A DNA stretch of 6,496 nt, taken from CAZVCG01 sp964649675. Its GTDB lineage: Bacteria > Pseudomonadota > Alphaproteobacteria > UBA9219. The position numbers were made by a program, and so were the translations under genes. The stretch is taken from positions 1-6,496 of the forward strand of contig CAZYPX010000103.1 of the NCBI GenBank assembly GCA_964649675.1. Reading direction: 5' to 3'. Positions 1 to 6,020 of the stretch are shown one piece after another. Position 1 is the stretch's first letter. The number at the start of each line of letters is the position of its first letter. The notes under the pieces were generated by a model, which worked only from the letters and a program-made list of their open reading frames with translations, made no database searches and was not told the DNA's origin.

Positions 1-909
1 AAAGTTGGTGTGAGAGGGGATCGGCGCAAAATCGTGTTTCATGAGAAGCTCATGAAGTCTTTTGCGCTGCTCGAACACCGCCTGAAAGTTAATTTCAAAT
101 TCGTTCCGGTGCCTCAAAATGTTGATGGCCATGCTTTGGCCCAGAAGGTTTACGTTAAACTCATTTTGCACCTTTCGCAGGCACTGCATGATGTCAGGAT
201 GCCCAAATCCAAGGCCGATACGTTGTCCGGCAAGAGAGTAGCTTTTGGAAAAACTTCGAAGCACCATCAGGTTCAAGTATTCGTCAAGCAGAGGCAAAAC
301 GCTTTCCGGTGCAAATTCGACATAAGCTTCATCAATGATCACCAGGCATTCGGTGGCATCAAGCAAAGGAACGATCTCGGAAGGCGGGATAAACGTGCCG
401 GTCGGATTGTTCGGATTGGCAATGATGATGAACTTGGCTTGGCGGCTTGCTTGCGTCAGCTTTTTCAGTGGAAGACCATATTCGTCCGTAAACGGGATTT
501 CCTCTAGCTCCGCGTTTTGCAGGAACGCGTACTTTCTATTCAGTGTGAAGCCCGGGGCCAGCATAACGGCCTTGTCGCCAGCATTGAGAAAACACCGATG
601 AATGAGACCTAAAAGCTCGGATGAGCCGTTACCGGCAATGACATGATCCTTGGTTAGCCCATAGGCATTGGCTGCTGCATCGCGCAAGCTTGAGCCGTCG
701 ATATCGGGGTATTTGTACAGCTCCTCAAGTGTGGCGCGAGCCTCGTAAATGACCGTTTCGGGCAGAGCCAAGGGGTTTTCGTTCAGGTGGAGCCTGATCG
801 CATCAGGATCCGCTGTTGGGGCCTGCACGATTGAGGCTCCCATTTGACGTGCGCCCTGTGTAAGGCCTGACAGGATGTTCGACAGTTTGCTATCTGAAAT
901 TTCAGGCAT
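1..909 (-). CDS. hisC: HisC-like PLP-dependent aminotransferase (histidinol-phosphate aminotransferase family), C-terminus cut by window edge
   Basis: This is a fold-type I aminotransferase of the HisC family. Such enzymes transfer an amino group between L-histidinol phosphate or aromatic amino acids and 2-oxoglutarate in the cytoplasm. The first 303 residues are visible; full HisC proteins are usually about 350-370 residues, so some 50-70 are missing. Motifs in order are LNENP (42-46), YPD (67-69, the Tyr that reaches the partner subunit's PLP phosphate), AGNGSSELL (92-100), NPNNPTG (165-171), IIDEAYVEF (191-199) and RSFSKSYSLAGQR (218-230), with K222 as the PLP lysine. PSHTNF at the edge matches the start of the C-terminal domain. 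The usual GLR after the lysine reads GQR (228-230). ATG 909 is the only good start: an in-frame TGA lies 30 nt upstream, and a weak GGGA ribosome site lies 5 nt upstream. Sampled lines give about 49% GC, lower than the neighbours. Exact substrate is not certain: histidinol phosphate, Phe/Tyr or Trp are all possible, and the leader ahead of it hints at an aromatic amino acid. Confidence 0.85.
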   Translation of the reverse strand, partial: MPEISDSKLSNILSGLTQGARQMGASIVQAPTADPDAIRLHLNENPLALPETVIYEARATLEELYKYPDIDGSSLRDAAANAYGLTKDHVIAGNGSSELLGLIHRCFLNAGDKAVMLAPGFTLNRKYAFLQNAELEEIPFTDEYGLPLKKLTQASRQAKFIIIANPNNPTGTFIPPSEIVPLLDATECLVIIDEAYVEFAPESVLPLLDEYLNLMVLRSFSKSYSLAGQRIGLGFGHPDIMQCLRKVQNEFNVNLLGQSMAINILRHRNEFEINFQAVFEQRKRLHELLMKHDFAPIPSHTNF

Positions 910-925
910 GGCAATCCCGGTGTTG

Positions 926-952
926 CGCAGTGTGCTTCAAGGCACACTTGCG
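926..952 (-). repeat. Hairpin next to the aminotransferase start
   Basis: AGTGTGC (942-948 on the minus strand) pairs perfectly with GCACACT (929-935) around a 6-nt loop. With one bulged base, three more pairs (926-928 with 950-952) extend the stem to 10 bp. It ends about 16 nt upstream of the aminotransferase ATG, close to the weak ribosome site. No T-run follows on either strand, so it does not look like an intrinsic terminator. It could influence translation initiation or mRNA stability. The pairing is seen directly; the role is inferred. Confidence 0.5.
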
Positions 953-997
953 TGGCAAAAAAGAAATTCAAACTGTAGGGAGAAGACGAGCGACTAT

Positions 998-1017
998 GTG
1001 GCGGCTAGGCGCGCCAC
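998..1017 (-). repeat. GC-rich inverted repeat over the Trp codons of the leader ORF
   Basis: On the minus strand GTGGCG (1012-1017) pairs with CGCCAC (998-1003) around an 8-nt loop. The left arm covers most of the two Trp codons and part of the Arg codon of the short ORF at 1005-1055, and the loop contains its stop codon. A ribosome on those codons would prevent the stem from forming. No T-run follows directly. The repeat is directly visible; its use as an attenuator element is inferred. Confidence 0.45.
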
Positions 1018-1055
1018 CAGAATTTGAAACACATCTTGCCGCTTGCAGGATTCAT
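1005..1055 (-). CDS. Putative leader peptide with tandem Trp codons
   Basis: A 16-codon ORF, MNPASGKMCFKFWWRA, lies in the leader of the HisC-like gene and ends 95 nt before that gene's start. Trp codons 13 and 14 (1017-1019 and 1014-1016) stand two codons before the TAG stop, preceded by Phe codons 10 and 12. An AGG triplet 5 nt upstream of the ATG could serve as a weak ribosome site. Leader peptides of ribosome-mediated attenuators have this form: very short, with repeated codons for the regulating amino acid near the end and overlapping an RNA hairpin. Rhizobial trpE leaders, for example, carry Trp runs close to the stop. No homology can be claimed at this length and a chance ORF is possible. 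The tandem Trp, the position and the overlapping inverted repeat make it worth annotating. Confidence 0.4.
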   Translation of the reverse strand: MNPASGKMCFKFWWRA

Positions 1056-1063
1056 TAAGGCCT

Positions 1064-1092
1064 ATACTACAAATATATTATGGTTAAAGCAA
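1064..1092 (-). promoter_or_regulatory. Possible sigma70-type promoter for the aminotransferase leader
   Basis: Read on the minus strand, TTGCTT (1087-1092) and TAGTAT (1064-1069) are separated by 17 nt and lie in an AT-rich patch that stands out from the GC-rich surroundings. Matches to the consensus are 3 of 6 and 4 of 6. Transcription would begin near 1057, almost at the ATG of the leader ORF, so that ORF would be nearly leaderless or else be read from a promoter further upstream. Read-through from pgi is the alternative, since no convincing terminator follows pgi. Confidence 0.2.
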
Positions 1093-1115
1093 GCCTTTGA
1101 CGCTTTTTATCGTAT

Positions 1116-2615
1116 TCATCCGTGAATTTCCCGCGCCATTTTTTTTCCCAATTCCACGCCGAACTGATCGAAGGGGTTGATCCCCCAAATCGCGCCTTGC
1201 ACAAATGTCCTGTGCTCGAACAGCGCAAGGAGCAACCCGAGATGGTAAGGATCGAGTTTGTCGAGCCAATAAAGCGTGCTCGGCCTGTTGCCGGGATTGG
1301 AGCGATGCGGGTCGTTCGATCCGGCGCCTTGCCTAAGCGCCTCGGCTTGCGCCCGCATGTTGGCAAGCAAAGCGCGGTGATGTTCCGGCTTCGCCAGATC
1401 GTCGTTGCGCACGCCGATAAAATTCGCGGGAATCATATCCGTTCCCTGATGCAGGCACTGATGAAAGCTGTGCTGGCTGATGGTGCCGCAATCGCCGAAG
1501 ATCGCAGGCGACGTGGCGCACTCCACAGGCTCGCCATCCAGCGTCACTGACTTGCCGTTGCTCTCCATGACAAGCTGCTGGAGATAGCGGGGCAGCTCCC
1601 TCAATCGCTCGCTGTAGGGAAGAACGGCCTCGCAGGACACGCCCCAAAAATTCCTGTACCAAATCCCTGTAAGGGCCGCCAGAACAGGCATGTTGCGTTC
1701 CAAGGTCTCTGTGGAAAAGTGCTCATCCATCGCCGCAGCGCCGTCCAGCAACGCCTTGAAATGCTTCCACCCCAGACCTAATGCTATACTTAAGCCTACG
1801 GACGACCACAGGCTATATCTACCCCCGACCCAGTCCCACATCGCGAACATGTTCGCCGCAGCAATGCCAAAAGATTCGACGGCTTGACGATTCGTCGATA
1901 CGGCCACGAAATGTTTTTCGACCGCCGCCTCTCCCAGTTTGGCCACAAGCCATTGTCTGGCCGTCGTGGCGTTCAAAAGCATCTCTTGCGTCGTAAAAGT
2001 TTTCGACACGACGACGAAAAGCGTCGTGGCCGGATCGAGATCTTCGAGAACGTTCAAAATGTCGGCGGCGTCGGCGTTCGCGACGAAGCGTACGCGCGGC
2101 CCCGAAGCGCACGCGCGAAGCGCGGTCATCACCATGCGCGGCCCCAGATCGGAACCTCCGATGCCTATGTTCACGACATCCCTGATCGGTTGCCCCGTCG
2201 CTCCGTGCCAGCGCCCTTCGCGCACGTCGTCCGTGAAAGACTCCATCTTGCGGTGAACTGCACGCACGTCCGGAATCACATCATGCCCGTCAACGAAAAT
2301 CGGCATGTCTTTCGGCGTCCGCAAGGCCGTGTGCAAGGCTGCGCGATTTTCCGTCACGTTGATTTTTTCGCCCCGCATCATCCGGTCGCGCAAAGCCGGA
2401 ACGCCGCGCTCCTCCGCCAACCTGACTAACAGCGTCACGGTTTCCTTGGTTATGTGGTTGCGCGATAAATCGGCCTCAAGCCCTGCCATGCGGACCGTGA
2501 AAGAACCGCAGCGGGCGGGGTCCTGCGCGAAGATGTTGGCCAGCGTGACGTCTTGGGTCTTTGCGTAATGCGCCTGAAGCTCTTTCCATGCGGCCGTTTC
2601 GGCAAGCCTTCCCAT
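1116..2615 (-). CDS. pgi: Glucose-6-phosphate isomerase
   Basis: Cytoplasmic phosphoglucose isomerase interconverts glucose 6-phosphate and fructose 6-phosphate, joining glycolysis, gluconeogenesis and the pentose phosphate and Entner-Doudoroff routes. Both family signatures are present: DWVGGRYSLWSSVG (261-274) and GAIWGINPFDQFGVELGK (474-491). Phosphate-binding segments are GIGGSDLGP (151-159) and SKTFTTQE (204-211). Catalytic residues by family position are E351 in MESNGK, H382 in QHSFHQ and K491 in VELGK. At 499 residues it is shorter than the roughly 550 of E. coli Pgi; the tail ends only 8 residues after K491. The segment before H382 reads GTISQH where most family members have GTNGQH. 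ATG 2615 starts 1 nt after the stop of the upstream M16 gene, and its ribosome site GAGGG (2622-2626) lies inside that gene's last codons, so translation is probably coupled. No clear terminator follows. Confidence 0.96.
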   Translation of the reverse strand: MGRLAETAAWKELQAHYAKTQDVTLANIFAQDPARCGSFTVRMAGLEADLSRNHITKETVTLLVRLAEERGVPALRDRMMRGEKINVTENRAALHTALRTPKDMPIFVDGHDVIPDVRAVHRKMESFTDDVREGRWHGATGQPIRDVVNIGIGGSDLGPRMVMTALRACASGPRVRFVANADAADILNVLEDLDPATTLFVVVSKTFTTQEMLLNATTARQWLVAKLGEAAVEKHFVAVSTNRQAVESFGIAAANMFAMWDWVGGRYSLWSSVGLSIALGLGWKHFKALLDGAAAMDEHFSTETLERNMPVLAALTGIWYRNFWGVSCEAVLPYSERLRELPRYLQQLVMESNGKSVTLDGEPVECATSPAIFGDCGTISQHSFHQCLHQGTDMIPANFIGVRNDDLAKPEHHRALLANMRAQAEALRQGAGSNDPHRSNPGNRPSTLYWLDKLDPYHLGLLLALFEHRTFVQGAIWGINPFDQFGVELGKKMAREIHG

Positions 2616-2616
2616 A

Positions 2617-3969
2617 TTATTCCCTCACTTGCTCCTGCATCCTGTCGGGTCTGAGGCCTTCCGGCTCACCTACCATGACCAAAAGGATTTTGGACGGATC
2701 AAACCAACGCTTGACGACGCGTCTCACATCTTCGGCGGTCACGCCGCGTATCAACGCGTTGCGACGCTCAAGATAATCGCGGCCAAGGTTCTCAAGGCGC
2801 ATTTCCATCAAAACGTTGGCGATCGCGCTTATGGAGGTCAAAGACAACGGCTGCGATCCCGTCAGGTAATCCTTTGCGGCGGCGATCTCGTCCTCCGTGA
2901 GGCCTTTGTCATAAACCCCGCGCCAGACATCGAGGATTTTCGTCCACGCCCTGTCCGTTTTGTCGTTGTCGGTCGAGGCCTGCCCCAAAAGCAAGGCAGC
3001 GCGATCCATGGAGCCCAAGCCTGTGCCGATCCCGTACGTCAGGCCTTCCTTGTCGCGCACTTCGCTCATCAGGCGCGAAGCAAATCCCCCGCCGCCCAAA
3101 ACGTAATTGACGATTTCCGCCGCGTACCAATCCGGATCGTTACGTCGCACCATGGGCATGGCCAAGAGCATTTCGGTTTGCGTGCCTTCGCGTTTGATAA
3201 GCAGGCTGCCGGACTCAAAAGCGCCCGAAAAATCGGGAATTGTTCTCAGGTCCGCATGCTCAGGCAAATTCCCGAACATTTGATCAAGCGCCTTGCCGAG
3301 TTCCTCCGGCGTTATGGCGCCCGCCACGGTCACCAAAAGGTTGTCGCGCGCCAGAAGACGCCGCGCATGGGCTTGCACGTCCTCGCGCCTCATGCCCGCG
3401 AGGGACCCCGCCGTCCCCAGCCGACGCATGCCGTAGGGATGATCCCTGAAGATGGCCGCGAACATCGCGCGGCGGCCTTGCCAGCTCGCGTTGCCGAGTT
3501 CCGCCTGTATCTGGGTTATCTGCTGGCGGCGAACGCGCTCAAAAGCCTCGTCGTCAAAGCGGGGCTCGTTGACGGCAAGACGCATAAACTCAAAAGCCGT
3601 GCGACGCGACTCCCTCAACATCCTGAGGGATCCCTGAACGGCGTCGCGTCCGGCGGCAAACGTGAAGCCGATCGATTCGTCGGCCAGTTTTTGCTGAAAC
3701 GCCTGTGCGTCGTAAGGGCCCGCGCCTTGCGTCAACAACGAAGCCATAAGCTCGCCCAATCCCTGCTTGTCTGCGGGATCCTGTTCGACGCCGCCACGAA
3801 ACGCAATGCGCATGGAAATCAACGGAAGTTTGTCGTCGTGCGCCAGCCACGCCTTGATGCCGCCGGGGCTCACGACCTCCTGCACCTGAACCGAAGCGCG
3901 CAACTCCGCGCACGCGGAACCGGCGCTTACGGCAAGAAACAAAAAAGCGAGAGCGAAGGCCTTCTTCAT
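2617..3969 (-). CDS. Secreted M16-family peptidase subunit without zinc site (probable non-catalytic partner)
   Basis: This 450-residue periplasmic M16 (pitrilysin/PMP-like) protein begins with a Sec signal peptide, MKKAFALAFLFLAVSAGSACA, probably cut after A21. Two M16 halves follow. Where active members have HxxEH, this one reads ELMAS (73-77), so the zinc ligands are absent. The C-terminal half keeps the family's Arg/Tyr pair, R305 and Y312 in VRDKEGLTY, which binds substrate in M16 enzymes, preceded by a glycine-rich LGGGGFASRL (291-300). This pattern matches the inactive subunit of two-subunit M16B peptidases, with the active subunit encoded just upstream. ATG 3969 is preferred: it gives the signal peptide, shares an ATGA overlap with the upstream stop, and has GGAGGA (3979-3984) 9 nt before it. 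A longer in-frame extension to 4089 would overlap the upstream gene by 124 nt and bury the signal peptide. The natural substrate is unknown. Confidence 0.9.
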   Translation of the reverse strand: MKKAFALAFLFLAVSAGSACAELRASVQVQEVVSPGGIKAWLAHDDKLPLISMRIAFRGGVEQDPADKQGLGELMASLLTQGAGPYDAQAFQQKLADESIGFTFAAGRDAVQGSLRMLRESRRTAFEFMRLAVNEPRFDDEAFERVRRQQITQIQAELGNASWQGRRAMFAAIFRDHPYGMRRLGTAGSLAGMRREDVQAHARRLLARDNLLVTVAGAITPEELGKALDQMFGNLPEHADLRTIPDFSGAFESGSLLIKREGTQTEMLLAMPMVRRNDPDWYAAEIVNYVLGGGGFASRLMSEVRDKEGLTYGIGTGLGSMDRAALLLGQASTDNDKTDRAWTKILDVWRGVYDKGLTEDEIAAAKDYLTGSQPLSLTSISAIANVLMEMRLENLGRDYLERRNALIRGVTAEDVRRVVKRWFDPSKILLVMVGEPEGLRPDRMQEQVRE

Positions 3970-5402
3970 CGTTTTTCGTCCTCCGGGCCGGGCAACAGCA
4001 TGCCTGTGACGCGGTTGCGGCTGGCGTTCAGGGCGCGCAACGCCCGCGTCACGTCGGACGCGCTCACCCGCTCGATCCTTTGAGGCCATGTCTCGATGTC
4101 TTCTATGGTTTGTCCGGTGACCAGTCCTTGCCCGAACACATAGCCGGGCGTCATCAGGCTGTCGCGGGCGAAAACGGCGCGCCGCGCTAACCGCGTTTTA
4201 GCTCTTTCCGTTTCTTTCGGCGCAGCGCCTTTGCGCGCCAGATCGCCCAGAACGTCGCGAACGCCCTTTTCGACCTCATGGGCGCCGATCCCGGGCTGAG
4301 GCATGGCCGTAATGGCAAAGACGGACGGCCCGCGAACTTGCGGATCATAGGAAACGCTTATGGCGCTTGCGAGTCTTTGCCGGACGACAAGCTCACGGTA
4401 CAAAACGCCCACCTCGCCGCCATCAAGGATTTCCTGAAGAACCTCGTAGGCATAGGCTTCGCGCCCCTTTCCCGTGGCGTAAGACGGCGCAGCGGCCCGC
4501 AGCGTGACGTAAGGCTGGCGCACGCGCGCATCCGTCATCAAAACGCGTTTTTCGCGCGGCTCCCCAACCGCAGGCAAATCGCGACGCGGGAAAACACCGC
4601 GCGGCGGCACGCGCCCATAGGTTCCAGCAGCCAGACGCATGACCTCGTTCATGTCGACATTGCCGCTTATGACCACGACGGCGTTGTTGGGCGCGTAATG
4701 GCGGCGGTAAAAGTCCTGAGCCATCGCCGGCGTGATCGCAGCGATTTCCGCCGCGTGGCCGATAACCGGAATGCCATAGGGATGCCCGGGAAACAACGCG
4801 GCCTGCATGCGCTCGGCGAAAAGGCCTTCCGGCTTGTTATCGATGCGCTGCTGGCGTTCCGAGAGCACGACGTTCAGTTCGGGCTCTGCCACATCCGGCG
4901 TGATCCGCAGTTTTTGCATCCTGTCCGCCTCCATCTGCATGACGAGCGGAAGGCGGTCGGCCGCAACGTTCGCATAATAGGCGGTAAAGTCGCGGCTCGT
5001 GAAGGCGTTGTCGTTACCTCCCTGCGCGGCGATAATGCGGCTAAAGCCCCCCGGAGGAACGGCCGCTGTGCCGCGAAACATCATGTGCTCGAGATAATGG
5101 GCAAGACCGGAACGCCCGGGATCTTCGTCCGCAGATCCCGCCTTGTACCACACCATATGCGATACAGCCTGAGACAAGCGGTTTTGCACGACCACCACCT
5201 GCAAGCCGTTAGCAAGCGTAAAAGCCTCGGGATAAAAAACGGCGGCGTTCGACGGCGCGCAAAAGAAAAGAGCGGCGAATGCCGCAAAAAGGCCGAGGGC
5301 CCGCGCGGCCTTGCGTGTCAGGCCTCCGGATCCGGCAGCCGATCGCGACCGTCGCATAGCGCGAGAGATTCCCGCGCGTAAGGCCGTCACAACCCTATCC
5401 AT
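3966..5402 (-). CDS. Secreted M16-family zinc metallopeptidase, catalytic subunit
   Basis: This M16 peptidase has an intact zinc site: H102-Y-L-E105-H106, with the third ligand probably E182 in ELNVVLSE (175-182), 76 residues after H106 as the family requires. A hydrophobic signal segment, LGLFAAFAALFFCA (36-49), ends at a likely cleavage after SNAA (51-54), placing the enzyme in the periplasm. Its C-terminal half lacks the Arg/Tyr pair: the aligned positions are V339 and S346, and the partner encoded next supplies it. The two subunits therefore look complementary. The start is uncertain. ATG 5402 overlaps the DUF3035 gene by 16 nt and gives an unusually long 35-residue n-region with no good ribosome site. 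GTG 5390 gives a 4-nt GTGA overlap, with AGGG just upstream. ATG 5357 gives the most ordinary signal peptide. The 3' end overlaps the next gene by 4 nt (ATGA). Role is probably envelope peptide or protein turnover; the substrate is not evident. Confidence 0.93.
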   Translation of the reverse strand: MDRVVTALRAGISRAMRRSRSAAGSGGLTRKAARALGLFAAFAALFFCAPSNAAVFYPEAFTLANGLQVVVVQNRLSQAVSHMVWYKAGSADEDPGRSGLAHYLEHMMFRGTAAVPPGGFSRIIAAQGGNDNAFTSRDFTAYYANVAADRLPLVMQMEADRMQKLRITPDVAEPELNVVLSERQQRIDNKPEGLFAERMQAALFPGHPYGIPVIGHAAEIAAITPAMAQDFYRRHYAPNNAVVVISGNVDMNEVMRLAAGTYGRVPPRGVFPRRDLPAVGEPREKRVLMTDARVRQPYVTLRAAAPSYATGKGREAYAYEVLQEILDGGEVGVLYRELVVRQRLASAISVSYDPQVRGPSVFAITAMPQPGIGAHEVEKGVRDVLGDLARKGAAPKETERAKTRLARRAVFARDSLMTPGYVFGQGLVTGQTIEDIETWPQRIERVSASDVTRALRALNASRNRVTGMLLPGPEDEKR

Positions 5403-5926
5403 CCGGATTTTCGGCGTTCTATGACGGGGGTCGGCCCCGCGTTTGGCGCCTCGCCTTTTTCCTTCACATCTTTCAGGCGTTCGGCCTCGGCTGCGGGATC
5501 AAGCACCGTTCCGGCGGGCGCAGGCTTGCGCCACCACAAAAGCTCCTCGATCAAAGGCTTGGAACCGGCAACTTTTCCTGAGGCTTCGCGATCGACGATA
5601 TCGCGGATATCCGCCTGGGCTCCTGCGGATCCGGCCGAATCAAGAAGTTTTCGCTCGGTCTCAGATAGCGCGCTGGCGTCACCGGCCGCCTCGGCGCCGA
5701 ACAACAGCGTGTTGGCGCGCGTGGCCATGGAAACTTCCTGAGGACGGGGCGCACCGGGACGCGGAGGACGCAACTCGAAATCGGGCGGAATGGACAAGGG
5801 GGGGCGCTCCACAACCGCGAACTCGTCCGGAGCTTTGCGGCCAAAACCAAGCGATTCGGCAGCACCGCTGCACCCCGCAAGAGCCGTCAACATGGCCAAT
5901 GAAGCCGTCACAAGGATGTGTTTCAT
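5387..5926 (-). CDS. DUF3035 family lipoprotein (BamF-like)
   Basis: This is a 179-residue outer-membrane-type lipoprotein. The signal peptide ends in the lipobox LAGC (16-19), with C19 as the lipidated residue and Ser at +2 (residue 20), which fits export to the outer membrane. The conserved DUF3035 segment follows directly: APDEFAVVERPPLSIPPDF (32-50), then a Pro-rich PPRPGAPRPQE (54-64). The rest is Ala-, Glu- and Lys-rich and looks largely disordered. The family is characteristic of Alphaproteobacteria. From memory, Caulobacter BamF, a lipoprotein of the beta-barrel assembly complex, has a similar RPPL-PPDF motif related to BamC, so a BAM role is plausible but not shown. ATG 5926 has a strong ribosome site, AGGAG (5931-5935), 4 nt upstream. 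The upstream gene encodes LspA, the enzyme that would cleave this signal peptide. The 94-nt gap to lspA holds no terminator or promoter that I can support. Confidence 0.88.
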   Translation of the reverse strand: MKHILVTASLAMLTALAGCSGAAESLGFGRKAPDEFAVVERPPLSIPPDFELRPPRPGAPRPQEVSMATRANTLLFGAEAAGDASALSETERKLLDSAGSAGAQADIRDIVDREASGKVAGSKPLIEELLWWRKPAPAGTVLDPAAEAERLKDVKEKGEAPNAGPTPVIERRKSGWIGL

Positions 5927-6020
5927 GAGACTCCTGAAATAACAACCGAAATAGGGTTTTTTCGTGACCGATCCGTCTTTTTCGACCGCGCAAAACCTGC
6001 ACCGGCCGCAAGTCTGGAAC

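Noticed and set aside
10..507. Open frame on the plus strand at the left end
   Set aside because: It is antisense to the HisC-like gene, whose PLP motifs are unmistakable on the minus strand.
783..971. 62-codon minus-strand ORF overlapping the aminotransferase N-terminus
   Set aside because: It runs out of frame through the true gene and its translation shows no domain. The hairpin and ribosome site fit the HisC-like start better.
1063..1068. TATACT on the plus strand as a -10 box
   Set aside because: No -35 element lies at suitable spacing, and it would only drive antisense transcription into pgi.
1086..1106. Possible terminator after pgi (AAAGC...GCTTT)
   Set aside because: The stem is only 5 bp and AT-rich, the loop is 11 nt, and no T-run follows.
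2629..4083. Long open frame (484 codons) on the plus strand
   Set aside because: It lies wholly antisense to the second M16 gene. Its translation has no recognisable domain, and such frames are common opposite GC-rich genes.
4278..5381. Long open frame (367 codons) on the plus strand
   Set aside because: It is antisense to the catalytic M16 gene, has Arg/His-rich low-information composition and no motif.
5945..5985. Imperfect direct repeat (GGTCGAAAAAG / GGTCACGAAAAAAC) in the lspA-DUF3035 gap
   Set aside because: It is too short and degenerate to support an operator call, and no further copies were seen.
5679..6011. 110-codon minus-strand ORF spanning the lspA-DUF3035 gap
   Set aside because: It overlaps the DUF3035 gene out of frame and has no motif. 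The lipoprotein frame has a strong ribosome site and a lipobox.
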